Positions 44,332 through 53,463 of a stretch of DNA of 61,352 bases are shown piece after piece (positions within the stretch are counted from its first letter, which is position 1; each line of letters starts with the position of its first letter). The translations under genes and the position numbers were made by a program. The DNA comes from Bacteroidales bacterium (GTDB taxonomy: Bacteria > Bacteroidota > Bacteroidia > Bacteroidales > Tenuifilaceae): assembly GCA_011045955.1 (NCBI GenBank), contig DSBV01000103.1:1-61352 (forward strand). Reading direction: 5' to 3'. The notes below the pieces were generated by a model, which saw nothing but the letters and a program-made list of their open reading frames with translations, ran no database searches and was not told the DNA's origin.

Positions 44332-47153
44332 TGATTATCGGATTTCTTTTCGATTAAGCTTAGTATTTTTTTGATAAGCAGATGTGAATCGATGGGCTTG
44401 GTTACGTAATCGTCGCAGCCGCGTTCGATGCTCTTGTTAAACTTCGACTGGAGTGCATATGCCGTTTGGGCAATAATAGGCAAATCGGGGCGCAGGCGTT
44501 TGAATTCCGCCGCTATTGTGTAACCATCGGCATTGGGTAGTCTGATATCGAGCAGAACAATGGTTATATCCTTGTGTTTTTTGAATAAAACACGTGCCAC
44601 GCAGGCATTATGTGCAAAAAGAGTTTTTGCACCGGTTGGTTCCAGCAAGCGCTCAAAGTAAAGCCTAATCTCACTGATATCTTCCACAACTAATATTTTT
44701 TGCCTTTTAGCAACTCCGACGTTAGGATTTTTTGCTCTTCTTTTTTTGAACGCTTACCACTCTTGTTCCCTTAATGGAAAGGTATAGTGAAGTAGAATGT
44801 TGAACCTAGACCTTCAGTGCTTTCTGCCCAAATATGTCCTCCTTGCAGGTTGACTAACCCCTTGCTGTCGTTGGCATTCATTATGGTTTGTGCCAAAATC
44901 CGTATCTCCTCCTCGAACTTCTTTTGTTGGGTTATATCGCGAAGCAAAACAAGAAAAATCTTTTCGCCGGCAGGAACAATGCGGGCTTCGTAATAAAAAG
45001 TGTTTTTTTCATGCTTAAAGGAATACTCGAACCGTTGAAGTTTACCCGTAGCGGTGGCATAGCTATGTGCCTCTGAGTATTTCTTGAAAATGGCTGGTGG
45101 AAAGATTTCGGAGATATTTTTGCCAAGGTGAGAGTTGGTAATTTCGGGGTAGAAAGTTATTTCGGTAGGCGCAAAGTCAATAAGGATGCCTTGGTGGTTA
45201 ATTCGGAATAAATGGTCAGGAATAGCCAAAAGCATGGCTTTGAATTTTGCTTCGTTCTCTGTAAGTTCGTCAATGACGATTTTGCGATCGGTAACGTCGG
45301 TGAGCATGCCATCAAAGTAGTGGCATCGGGGTTTTCGGTAACATTGGGCTGGAGGATGTTCTGAACCCATATGGTGGAGCCGTCGGCTCTCAGCATTTCA
45401 ACCTCTATGGGCAGTTTGGTGGTGGCGCAGTCAACCAACCACTTGTTAAAATTGCTTAGGAACGATTTAATATTGCTGCCTGTAGCCGCTTGGGAACTAC
45501 TAAACCCAAAAATCGCAGCAAATGCTGGGTTGCAGTAAACAATTTGCCCGTTGCTAAGTATTCGGTAAAGACCCACAGGAATCTGTTCGGTGAGGGTACG
45601 GTACTTCTCCTCGCTTTCACGGAGTACCGCCTCAGCATTCTTCCGGTCGGTAATATCGTGGCACATGGCAAAAATAACCGATAGCCCAAAGTAGTCGCCA
45701 CGGTTAAAAACCATGTCAATAGGAACCAGATCGTTGTTTTTCTTAATCCCCAAAAATTCAATTTTTTGGGAATGCCCTTGGTATGCAAGCCTTACCGAAC
45801 GCGTAACTTCATCGATCGATGTTTGTGTGCTGTAGGTAATTTCATAGATAGTTTTTCCAAGCAGCTCATCCTTGCCGTACCCAAAGAGTATATGTCCGCT
45901 TTTATTTGTATCAAGAATTACACCACTTGAGTCCATAATCAGTATGCCCTCGCTTGAGTTGTTGAATAGACCCTTGTAGTTTTCCTCGCTTTCCCTTATG
46001 CCCTTTTCAGCCTGTTTTATTGTGGAGATATCGCGGATGAAAACGATGTCGATTTTTTCGCCGGCTTTATCGACAATGTTTACGTTGAATTCAACATGAA
46101 TTTTTTCATTTTGGGAGGACATCAGGATGGTTTCGTAAATGTTGGCTCAGGCTTACCTGCCAGTCGGTTTTTGTACCTCTGGAGTAAAAGCTCTTGCTGG
46201 TTTGGGTGTATAAACTTAGTTATGGGGTGGTTAAGGAATTCCTCGGGCTTGGTGTTTAGAATTTCAATGATACTGGGATTCCCGTAGATTACTGCTCCGC
46301 CCTTTACAAATACAATGCCATCGTTGGAGTGCTCAACCAGAATCCTGTACATCTCCATCGATTCTTTAAGTGCCTCTTCGGCTTGTTTGGCGCGGCTTAT
46401 ATCGGTTGAAATAACCATTATGCCATATTTCCCGTTAGGGAAAATGACGCGGGTTTCGTGAAGTTGTACAAAGCGTTTACTACCGTCTTTTCGGATATAG
46501 TAAACCTCCGTAATAAGCGATTCGCCCCGTAATATTTTTTAAATGTTGGTATCTACCTGTTCGGCCAGCTCCTTGGGTGCAAGATCGTGAAAGCGCATTT
46601 TTAGGAACTCGTCGTGGGTGTAGCCTAAATTTCGGAAGCGGCAGTGTTGGTATATAATATTTCCTTCATCATCGCACAGGAGAACGCCGTTAGGCGATTG
46701 CTCAAAGATTATTCTCCACTCCTGCTCCTCGGTTATAATCTTTTTAAGCCTGATATGGTTTGTATCAAAATTATTACCTGCAAAGGTTTCAGCTTTTTGT
46801 ATCTGTTTCTTAAGTAGTTGTAAATCAATGGCAATATCTAATTCCTTGTCGGTGAAATTTGGCTCGATATCCAAATTCTCAGATAGGTTTGCTGTTAGGT
46901 TGGCAATTTCTTTATAGGGTTTTCCGGTGTAGTAAAGGGTTACGCCTTCATAATCGTCCAATATCTCTTTATATTTTTGGTATGTATTTTCGTTTTCCAG
47001 ACCTGCTATGGCAACATTAAAGATAGGCAGTTCAATTTCGGTTGAAATTCTATCCAGAGTTAGGCACGAGTAACCCTTTGCTTCCAGTATTGTTTCAAAT
47101 TTATAAACCAGAAGAATCTGATTAATAATAGGTAACGCAACCTTCGATGCCAA
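44328..47153 (-). pseudogene. Multi-PAS hybrid histidine kinase/response regulator, decayed
   Basis: Fragments in three frames join into one protein: a receiver-like N-terminus, five PAS domains (IFEQSPNGVLLCDDEGNIIY, ILVEHSNDGIVFVKGGAVIY, LFNNSSEGILIMDSSGVIL, LTEQIPVGLYRILSNGQIVY, MLLAIPDHLFRINHQGILI), the very end of HATPase_c (GGHIWAES, GLGSTFYFTIP) and a receiver with its Asp (VLLDIRLPNADGY) and Lys (VTKP). HisKA and nearly all of the ATPase domain are deleted between ILAQTIMNANDS and KGLVNLQGG. Other lesions: TAA at 46539-46541, indels near 46640, a missing T at 46137-46139, a shift near 45320, TAA at 44771-44773 and a missing base in the T6 run 44696-44701. The kinase cannot work; the receiver could only act if translated separately. 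Confidence 0.88.
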
Positions 47154-47285
47154 CTCCTATTAGTTTTCCATGCGTATAAATATTGTATTTTTACTTTTAT
47201 TAACAAATTTACGGCTTCTTTTTTTGGGTGTTTTTTATCGAAAAAGGTTAAAGGTTGACGAAGCCTAGAACTAACGCGATTAATT

Positions 47286-47756
47286 TTACCTCCGAAGTGT
47301 GGCTACCAGCCGGTTGGGGTTTAACAAAAGGTCGAGCGCGTGGCTTACCGAGTTGCAAACAATGGAGGCATGTTTAAGGGATTGCGGAGATGCTCCTTCG
47401 GCCTGAATGGTTGCTATACTTAAAGCAGCATGCTTTAGCATTTGCCAATCGTTGTATCCATTTCCAATGGCAGCACATCTTTTCTTGCCCAGTTGTTTCA
47501 GATAGATTTTTTTCTGTCTGTCCTGCTGTTGCTTTTTAAGTATCTTAACCTGGCATTCAATACCTTTAAGCTGATTGGTTACAGTTCCAAAGGTATCGGC
47601 GGTAACCACATGAATGTTCAGCTTGTTTGAGAACTTCTGCAGGCGTTCCTTTACCCCATCAATCAGATTGCCATCAACGGCAAGCGTGCCGTTAAAGTCG
47701 AGTACAAGATTTTCAAGATAAAGTGTTTTTCTTCCCGGAATCTCTATTGTTATCAT
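47286..47756 (-). CDS. HAD-family soluble phosphatase (P-type ATPase-like P domain)
   Basis: 156 residues. The HAD motif I is NLVLDFNGTLAVDG (Asp nucleophile, with Asn in place of the more common Asp two residues on), motif II is IHVVTADTFG, the Lys is in LKKQQQDRQKKIYL, and motif III/IV is AAIGNGYNDWQML. This matches the small stand-alone homologues of the phosphorylation domain of metal-transporting P-type ATPases. Substrate unknown. It follows the CYTH gene by three bases, so they are probably co-transcribed. Confidence 0.8.
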   Translation of the reverse strand: MITIEIPGRKTLYLENLVLDFNGTLAVDGNLIDGVKERLQKFSNKLNIHVVTADTFGTVTNQLKGIECQVKILKKQQQDRQKKIYLKQLGKKRCAAIGNGYNDWQMLKHAALSIATIQAEGASPQSLKHASIVCNSVSHALDLLLNPNRLVATLRR

Positions 47757-47759
47757 GGG

Positions 47760-48230
47760 TCAAGTATTTTTCCAGTTAGCGTATGGGTTTTCGGAAAGGT
47801 GGGAATTGTAATAACGGTAATCGTGGGTAACCTCTTGGGTAACCCAATCGGGTAGAGTAATCCTTTCATCTTCCGTTTGCAATTCAAGTTCAGCAAGCAA
47901 AAGTCCTTTGTTTTTTCCTTCAAAAACATCAACCTCCCATGTTTTGCCATTATGGTCAATCAAATACCTGTTTTTTTCTATAACTGCACCGCAAAACTTT
48001 TGTATTAGTTCGTGGGCTTTATCGATAGGTATTTCAAATTCTATTTCTTTTCTGGCTATACCTTGAACAAGGCCTTTGATGGTCATAAAGGCTTTTTCGC
48101 CTTTTATTCTTACCCTTATGGTCTTTTCAGGGTTTGTGGTAAGGTATCCCTGTACAATTTTAAAGGGTTTGGGCTTTGGAAGGCTTTCCCACCTCTGTAT
48201 ATCAACCAGGTATTTGCGTTCAATTTCCAT
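47760..48230 (-). CDS. CYTH-domain protein (triphosphate tunnel metalloenzyme family)
   Basis: 156 residues from the ATG at 48230, which begins the diagnostic MEIERKYLV (EIERKFL motif); 16 in-frame upstream codons lie in the terminator of the preceding gene and were left out. Other family features are VQGYLTTNPEKTIRVRIKGEKAFMTIKG, IEFEIPIDKAHELI, KNRYLIDHNGKTWEVDVFEGKNKGLLLAELEL. These acidic and basic residues line a tunnel that binds triphosphates; single-domain bacterial members are often inorganic triphosphatases. Cytoplasmic. Upstream of the HAD phosphatase gene in one unit. Confidence 0.88.
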   Translation of the reverse strand: MEIERKYLVDIQRWESLPKPKPFKIVQGYLTTNPEKTIRVRIKGEKAFMTIKGLVQGIARKEIEFEIPIDKAHELIQKFCGAVIEKNRYLIDHNGKTWEVDVFEGKNKGLLLAELELQTEDERITLPDWVTQEVTHDYRYYNSHLSENPYANWKNT

Positions 48231-48241
48231 ACTGTAAAAAT

Positions 48242-48272
48242 AAAAAAAGCCCGCCCAAACAGGCGAGCTTTT
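48242..48272 (-). terminator. Rho-independent terminator of the arsenic operon
   Basis: On the minus strand AAAAGCTCGCC (48272-48262) pairs with GGCGGGCTTTT (48255-48245) with one mismatch, followed by more T. It lies just after the broken acr3 gene. Confidence 0.75.
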
Positions 48273-48284
48273 AGCCAATTTTGA

Positions 48285-49336
48285 CTAGAAAAGTTTCTTT
48301 TTGAAGTATAGCGCTACGTTAACCAGTCCGATCATTACCGGAACTTCAACAAGCGGGCCAATAACTGCGGCAAATGCTTCGCCTGAGTTTATTCCAAAGA
48401 TTGCAATGGCTACTGCTATTGCTAACTCAAAGTTATTGCTTACTGCGGTAAACGAGAGAGTAGTGGTTTGCTCGTAGGTTGCTCCGGCCTTTCGGCTCAT
48501 AAAGAACGAAAGCAAAAACATAATCACAAAGTAGGCAAGTAATAGAATGGCAATCAGCACAACATCCATTGGGATTTTCACAATGTACTCGCCTTTAAGC
48601 GAGAGCATAACAACAATGGTTAAAAGTAAAGCGATTAAAGTGATTGGGCTGATTTTCGGAATAAATTTAGTGTTATACCAATCCTTACCTTTCAACCGTA
48701 CCAATGTAAAGCGTGTGATAAACCCGGCAATAAAGGGAATGCCAAGGTAAATAAATACACTCTCGGCAATCTGGACAATGGTGATTTGCTCCACGGAGCT
48801 GTTGGTTGGTATTCCAAACCACCCTGGCGATGAATACGTAAGCGTAAACCGAGTAAAAGAGAACCTGAAAGATTGAGTTGAAAGCAACCAGTCCTGCGGC
48901 ATACTCGGTATCGCCTTTGGCCAAATCGTATCAAACAATCACCATGGCAATACACCGAGCTAGTCCAATCATGATAATGCCGTACATGTACTGCAGGTTG
49001 GTCTCGCTCGGGAACAGCTTGTAAAAGACAATTGCTAGGGCAAACATCAGAATTGGGCCAATAAGCCAGTTCTGAATAAGCGATAGCGAAAGGATTTTGT
49101 AGTTCCTGAAAACATCGCCAAGTTCTTCGTACTTTACCTTGGCTAGAGGGGGGGTATATCATCAGAATAAGCCCAATGGCAATGGGGATATTTGTTGTGC
49201 TATAGGGCGATGGTTTCATGGCATCCCAAAAATCGGCAATAGCTGGGAAGAAATGCCCGCTCAACACTCCAATGGCCGTGGCTAAAAATATCCACAGGGT
49301 TAGATACATGTCTAAAAACTTTAGCCGTTTTTTCAT
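48285..49336 (-). pseudogene. acr3: Arsenite efflux permease ACR3, multiply broken
   Basis: Joined frames give a ~350-residue, ten-helix permease of the ACR3 family, which pumps arsenite out of the cell. It starts at [94 protein letters not shown] and [16 protein letters not shown] blocks follow, ending [13 protein letters not shown]. Lesions: one extra base in the G7 run at 49148-49154 ([10 protein letters not shown] expected); TGA at 48931-48933 where Trp is expected (MVIVWYDLAKGD); and a frameshift near 48825-48840. The C-terminal 200 residues remain open. Last gene of the operon. Confidence 0.9.
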
Positions 49337-49339
49337 GGT

Positions 49340-49753
49340 TCAAATTGTTTTAATAAACTCGCTAAACTTTTCTTTGATTTCGTCTCTAACCTTGCGGAAT
49401 ACCGCTATAACCTCATCGGGAGTTCCGGTGGCTTCGGCAGGGTCTTCGAAACCGATATGTAGCCTATGCTTTACCTTGCCTAAAAAGGCTGGGCAGGTTT
49501 CCTTAGCATTATCGCAAACCGTAATCACGTAATCCCATTCCTGGTTGATGAACTGGTCAACCAGCTTGGGCTTATTTTGGCTGATATCGATGCCTAATCC
49601 GGCCATAGCCTTTACGGCATTAGGATTAACCTGCGTAGCAGGTTCAGTCCCAGCCGATTCAACAGTTAAGTTGCTGTCGAACGTTTTCAGGAATTCTTCG
49701 GCCATCTGACTCCGGCAGCTGTTGCCTGTACATAGAATTAAAATCTTTGTCAT
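49340..49753 (-). CDS. arsC: Arsenate reductase, thioredoxin-linked type
   Basis: 137 residues of the low-molecular-weight phosphatase fold. The P-loop is LCTGNSCRSQMAEE (Cys8, Cys13, Arg14), and the redox cascade continues with Cys80 and Cys87 in ITVCDNAKETCP, the Cys triad of thioredoxin-coupled ArsC. The GFEDPAEATG loop has the general acid Asp. It reduces arsenate to arsenite for export. The gene is intact although the exporter gene three bases downstream is broken, which would leave arsenite without its exporter unless another exists elsewhere. Confidence 0.93.
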   Translation of the reverse strand: MTKILILCTGNSCRSQMAEEFLKTFDSNLTVESAGTEPATQVNPNAVKAMAGLGIDISQNKPKLVDQFINQEWDYVITVCDNAKETCPAFLGKVKHRLHIGFEDPAEATGTPDEVIAVFRKVRDEIKEKFSEFIKTI

Positions 49754-49765
49754 AAGCGTAGTAGT

Positions 49766-50182
49766 TTATTTAAACCTTGGCCTAAGTTGGCACATACTTG
49801 AGCCATCGAGGCGTTCTTTGTTGTTGGTAATCAATGGAAGCCCATCGCGTTCCCATTCAACTATGCCGCCGGCAAGGTTTGCTATAAGGGTAAACCCTTT
49901 AGAAATAAGGATCTCCATTGCCTAGTGGCTTCGCAAACCGGTTGAATCGGCAATTATTAGAGTAAAATCGGTAGGTAGCTGGTTTATGTTCTCTTCAAGC
50001 TGGCTTAAGGGCAGGTATAAGACCCTTGGAGCATCAAAGCGCTTGTAGCCTGTTAGGTTCTCTTCCCTAACGTCAACAATAATGGCATTGCCCGTTTTAA
50101 CTTCGTAGTAAGCATCACGTGGCATCAGGTTAATAAAACCTCCGCTTTTAAATCCATTACCAGGGAAAGGATTGGCTTCCAT
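49766..50182 (-). pseudogene. Rhodanese-like domain protein with an in-frame stop
   Basis: A ~138-residue rhodanese domain: MPRDAYYEVKTGNAIIVDVREENLTGYKRFDAPRVLYLPLSQL, then FTLIIADSTGLRSH, a TAG at 49922-49924 (Glu or Lys expected, as in RSHEAMEIL), and continuing AMEILISKGFTLIANLAGGIVEWERDGLPLI to a natural stop. The active-site loop reads DSTGLRS, without the catalytic Cys, so even the intact form probably lacked sulfurtransferase activity and may have bound rather than moved sulfur or arsenic. It lies in the arsenic operon, 12 bases from arsC. Confidence 0.8.
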
Positions 50183-50194
50183 GGCATTTTAATT

Positions 50195-50482
50195 TTAGAC
50201 GCAGCAACTACCACTCTTTTTTAAACCTTTCATCAGGAATCCAAACCCGTTATGGTAGAGGGTAACTCCGGCAAGGGTTTCCGTTAACGAATCTTCAATG
50301 TAAAAATCAACACCATCAATATTGGTTGTGGTTTCACCCAGTTGTGGAGCATTTGCAACATCCATTTGCACCGATGGGCCACAACACCCCTGTGTGCTGT
50401 ATATTCTAATTCCCTTTGACTCGTCGTTAATGTTCTCAAGAACCTATAAAAGTTCTTCCTTGGCTTTTACCGATAGTTACAT
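50195..50482 (-). pseudogene. IscA/HesB-like small Cys-rich protein with two in-frame stops
   Basis: A 95-codon frame that reads M-stop-LSVKAKEELL-stop-VLENINDESKGIRIYSTQGCCGPSVQMD ... GVDFYIEDSLTETLAGVTLYHNG ... KKSGSCCV. The fold pattern and Cys pairs (GCCGPS; C-terminal GSCC) fit the IscA/HesB-like family that accompanies arsenic operons in this phylum. The second codon is TAA (50477-50479) and codon 13 is TAG; Lys fits at both places. Too short to be called without joining the frames. It lies between arsR and the rhodanese gene with gaps of 37 and 12 bases. Confidence 0.75.
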
Positions 50483-50519
50483 AATTTGTAGTAAAATTAA
50501 TAGTTTATAGTTGAATTGA

Positions 50520-50849
50520 TTATATCTCACATTTAACAGCGGCATCCCTGACCTTTCTGAAAAAGGTATTGAACTCATCCAGGTACCTGTGTATGTTCTC
50601 GGAACAAAGACAGTAGTTAATCTTTAGCCCGTCTATTTCGCCGTGTATAAGACCCATTTCTTTCAGCTCCTTCAGGTGCTGCGAGACGGTGGTTCGGCTT
50701 AAGGGCAGGTTTTGCGATATATCGCCCGATGTACAGGTTCGGGTTTCGGCAAGGTACTCCAGTATGGCAAACCGAGCCGGATGCGAGATAGCCCTTGCAA
50801 AACGGGCCAGTTCCTGTAATCTATCATCAAATTCTTCGGACTTATTCAT
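50520..50849 (-). CDS. arsR: ArsR-family transcriptional repressor
   Basis: 109 residues from the ATG at 50849 (MNKSEEFDDRLQEL); upstream in-frame Met codons fall inside the promoter. Winged-helix DNA-binding domain: ARAISHPARFAILEYLAE, then helix-turn-helix CTSGDISQNLPLSRTTVSQHLKELKEMGLI and the wing IDGLKINYCLCSENI. Metalloid-sensing Cys candidates are TCTSGD, CLCSE and the C-terminal KCEI; the classical ELCVCDL site is not present, so the binding site would be of another subtype. First gene of the arsenic operon, with a palindrome overlapping its promoter, consistent with autorepression. Confidence 0.9.
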   Translation of the reverse strand: MNKSEEFDDRLQELARFARAISHPARFAILEYLAETRTCTSGDISQNLPLSRTTVSQHLKELKEMGLIHGEIDGLKINYCLCSENIHRYLDEFNTFFRKVRDAAVKCEI

Positions 50850-50863
50850 GGTTGCATGTATTA

Positions 50864-50900
50864 ATGTCGCAAACATACGACATGATTTATACTTAGACAA
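50864..50900 (-). promoter_or_regulatory. Promoter and probable ArsR operator
   Basis: On the minus strand a -33 TTG (50898-50900) is followed after 20 bases by the -7 box TATGTTTG (50870-50877). The box lies inside an inverted repeat, ATGTCG (50864-50869) and CGACAT (50878-50883), so a bound repressor would cover the promoter. Confidence 0.65.
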
Positions 50901-51132
50901 CCATTTTAGAAAAAAGTTTTTATAAATAGATGAATATGGGTTAGTGGTTAAGTTTTGATGTTCTTAGGGGTATTAGTGTGGGTGTGCTATTTGATGAACA
51001 ATTTTCTGGAAGTTGTCTTATTTGCTGCCATTTCTGCTTTGTATTTTTATGGTCAAAAAGTTGATTTTCTTTTTGATGGGTTGTACCTTTGGAGCCAATC
51101 TGGGACAAATTGTTTAACTTAAATTTAAAGCT

Positions 51133-51756
51133 ATGGTGATTCGAACAGCTAAGTTTGTAGCTAGTTATCCTAGTGTACAAAAGTGCCCAAAATCCGATTT
51201 GCCTGAGTACGCATTCATCGGTCGTTCCAATGTGGGTAAGTCATCGCTGATAAATATGCTCACATGTACCAAGGCCTTGGCTAAAGTTTCGCAAACACCG
51301 GGCAAAACTCAGCTCATCAACTATTACCTCATAAATGACTCATGGCACCTGGTCGATTTACCGGGCTATGGCTATGCCAAGGTATCGAAGGGTGAGCGCG
51401 AGAAGTTCTCCGATACGGTATTAAACTATATCCTTAAGCGCGAGAACCTGCACCTGCTTTTCGTTCTTATTGACTCGCGACTTGAGCCACAGGATATCGA
51501 TATACAATTCATTAACTGGCTGGGCGTTAACCAGGTCCCTTTTGCCCTAATTTTTACCAAAACCGATAAGGTTTCCAGCACGGTGCTTGAGCAGAATATT
51601 GATCTACATAAAAAAGTGCTACATGAGACCTGGGAAGAGTTGCCTCCAATTTTTACAACATCGTGTGTAACCCGTACAGGTCGTGAGGATGTGCTTAACT
51701 ATATTGACTCGGTTTTTCGGGAAGCAAAAAAACTCCTTGCCAGGTATAGAACATGA
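51133..51756 (+). CDS. engB: Ribosome-biogenesis GTPase EngB (YsxC/YihA)
   Basis: 207 residues, the normal length. Small TRAFAC GTPase needed for assembly of the large ribosomal subunit. The G motifs are in order: G1 FIGRSNVGKSSL, G2 with the Thr in SQTPGKTQLINYYL, G3 DLPGYGYAKVS, G4 TKTDK, G5 TSCVTRTG. It is upstream of prs on the same strand, with 48 bases between them. Confidence 0.95.
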   Translation: MVIRTAKFVASYPSVQKCPKSDLPEYAFIGRSNVGKSSLINMLTCTKALAKVSQTPGKTQLINYYLINDSWHLVDLPGYGYAKVSKGEREKFSDTVLNYILKRENLHLLFVLIDSRLEPQDIDIQFINWLGVNQVPFALIFTKTDKVSSTVLEQNIDLHKKVLHETWEELPPIFTTSCVTRTGREDVLNYIDSVFREAKKLLARYRT

Positions 51757-51769
51757 GCCATAAAATTTG

Positions 51770-51777
51770 TAAATTTG
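51770..51777 (+). promoter_or_regulatory. Putative -7 box for prs
   Basis: TAAATTTG matches TAnnTTTG, 27 bases before the chosen prs start; no good -33 box is visible. Confidence 0.35.
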
Positions 51778-51804
51778 CGGGCATTAACGGAAAAAAATCC
51801 TAAA

Positions 51805-52749
51805 ATGCACAGCAAGCACCAAATAAAGTTCTTCACCGGCCGGAGTTCGCGTTACCTTGCCGAACAAATAGCACAAAACTTTGGGATCCCCCTTGGGAAA
51901 TCAACCTTAACCATTTTCAGCGATGGTGAGTTTCAGCCCTCATTCGATGAATCGGTGAGGGGGTGTACCGTTTTCATCATCCAGTCAACCTTTCCGCCGG
52001 TTGACAATCTTTTTGAGTTGCTTCTGATGATTGATGCTGCCCATAGGGCTTCGGCATACAAGGTTGTGGCCGTAATGCCCTACTTTGGATGGGCCCGACA
52101 GGATCGTAAGGATAAGCCCCGTGTGGCCATTGGGGCAAAGCTGGTTGCCAACATGCTAGTTGCTGCCGGTGCCGATCGGGTTATGACCATGGACCTCCAT
52201 GCCGATCAAATTCAGGGCTTTTTTGATGTTCCCGTCGATCACCTTTACGCATCGTCCATTTTTGTGCCATACATCAAGAACTTGAACCTTGAAAACCTGG
52301 TTATTGCTGCACCCGATATGGGTGGAGCAAAGCGTGCTAACGCATACTCCCGATTCCTAAATTCATCGCTGGCTATTTGCCATAAAAGCCGTGAAAAGGC
52401 TAACCAGGTTGGCGAAATGACAGTTATTGGTGATATTGAGGGCAAGCATGTGGTAATCCTCGACGACATGGTCGATACCGCAGGCACCCTTACCATGGCT
52501 GCCGATTTGATGATGAGCAAGGGCGCAGTTTCGGTTAGGGCCTTTGCTACACACCCGGTACTTTCCGGTTCAGCCTATGAACGTATTCGCGACTCCAAAC
52601 TTACTGAGTTGGTTGTAACCGATACCATACCGTTGCGTACCGACAAGGATACCACTAAGATTAAAGTACTTTCGGTTGCCGAACTTTTTGCCGATGTTAT
52701 CAATAAGGTTTATAACTATCAATCAATCAGCGAAAAGTTTATCATTTAG
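51805..52749 (+). CDS. prs: Ribose-phosphate pyrophosphokinase
   Basis: 314 residues from the ATG at 51805 (MHSKHQIKFFTGRSSRYLAEQIA). The frame extends ten codons upstream to a TTG, but that part overlaps the promoter. Makes PRPP from ribose 5-phosphate and ATP. Motifs: FSDGEFQPSFDESVRG, MPYFGWARQDRKDKPR, MDLHADQIQGFFDVPVDHLYAS, and the PRPP-binding loop VVILDDMVDTAGTLTMAA. PRPP feeds nucleotide, NAD and His synthesis. Confidence 0.95.
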   Translation: MHSKHQIKFFTGRSSRYLAEQIAQNFGIPLGKSTLTIFSDGEFQPSFDESVRGCTVFIIQSTFPPVDNLFELLLMIDAAHRASAYKVVAVMPYFGWARQDRKDKPRVAIGAKLVANMLVAAGADRVMTMDLHADQIQGFFDVPVDHLYASSIFVPYIKNLNLENLVIAAPDMGGAKRANAYSRFLNSSLAICHKSREKANQVGEMTVIGDIEGKHVVILDDMVDTAGTLTMAADLMMSKGAVSVRAFATHPVLSGSAYERIRDSKLTELVVTDTIPLRTDKDTTKIKVLSVAELFADVINKVYNYQSISEKFII

Positions 52750-52766
52750 TTTGAAATATTTTTTAC

Positions 52767-52876
52767 TATCTTTGCAGCCCATTTCCCTCACGATAGGGTA
52801 CGATGGGGGGCTGATTATGTAGTTGAGGGACAGCCCTGAGTAGTACCTAAGTAATAACATTAATTGTCAAGAGTAA
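52767..52876 (+). promoter_or_regulatory. rplY promoter and structured leader
   Basis: The -7 box TATCTTTG (52767-52774) is followed by a ~95-base leader. Two complementary pairs interleave: TCCCTCA (52784-52790) with TGAGGGA (52824-52830), and GGGCTG (52808-52813) with CAGCCC (52831-52836). They form either a pseudoknot or mutually exclusive hairpins. A simple alternative hairpin, CCCT/AGGG (52785-52788 and 52795-52798), also exists. This could be an autoregulatory ribosomal-protein leader; that is inference. Confidence 0.5.
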
Positions 52877-53452
52877 ATGAAAACAATTGAACTTTCAGTA
52901 GCTCCAAGAACCGAAACCGGGAAAAAGGCTGCTAAGCACAGCCGCAAGTCGGAGCTTGTGCCTGCCGTTATTTACGGTGCCGGTGAGAACATCATGATTT
53001 CAGTAAGCGAGAAGGAACTTAGGAAGGTGATTTACACTCCTATAGTTTACCTTGTAAAGCTTAACGTTGATGGCCAGGTTCACGATGCAATTATTAAAGA
53101 GGTTCAGTTCCACCCTGTGACCGATAAGATTTTACATGTTGACTTCCTTAAGGTATCGGAAAACAAGCCCATTACTGTTGTACTCCCCATTAACCTGGTT
53201 GGACAGGCTGAGGGCGTTAAGGTTGGTGGTAAACTTTTGCAGGTGGTTCGCAAAATCAGGGTTAATGGATTGGCTAAGGACTTACCCGATGCCATTGAAA
53301 TTGATGTTACCCATCTTGGCATTGGCAAGAGCATTATGGTGGGTGAACTCAACTTCGATAAGTTTACAGTAGTTGAGCCTAAGAGCATGGTGATTGCTAC
53401 AATTAAATCGACCCGTGCTGCTCGTGAAGCACAACAGGAACAGGCTAAATAA
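52877..53452 (+). CDS. rplY: 50S ribosomal protein L25 (CTC form)
   Basis: 191 residues, the long CTC-type L25 that binds 5S rRNA. The N-terminal L25 domain is [38 protein letters not shown] ... [24 protein letters not shown]; the C-terminal TL5-like domain runs from [22 protein letters not shown] to the Gln/Ala tail. It is preceded by its own promoter and a structured leader and followed after 11 bases by pth, a common arrangement. Confidence 0.95.
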   Translation: MKTIELSVAPRTETGKKAAKHSRKSELVPAVIYGAGENIMISVSEKELRKVIYTPIVYLVKLNVDGQVHDAIIKEVQFHPVTDKILHVDFLKVSENKPITVVLPINLVGQAEGVKVGGKLLQVVRKIRVNGLAKDLPDAIEIDVTHLGIGKSIMVGELNFDKFTVVEPKSMVIATIKSTRAAREAQQEQAK

Positions 53453-53463
53453 GTAGTTCAGAA

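Noticed and set aside
46122..46418. Separate small PAS-domain genes at 45157-46122, 46122-46418 and 46539-47153
   Set aside because: The pieces continue each other domain by domain, with breaks explained by single-base changes, so they are parts of one decayed gene.
11804..50482. Reassigned stop codons (TAA or TAG read as sense) as an explanation of the in-frame stops
   Set aside because: Dozens of intact genes end at TAA or TAG exactly where their families end, and several broken genes also carry frameshifts and a large deletion.
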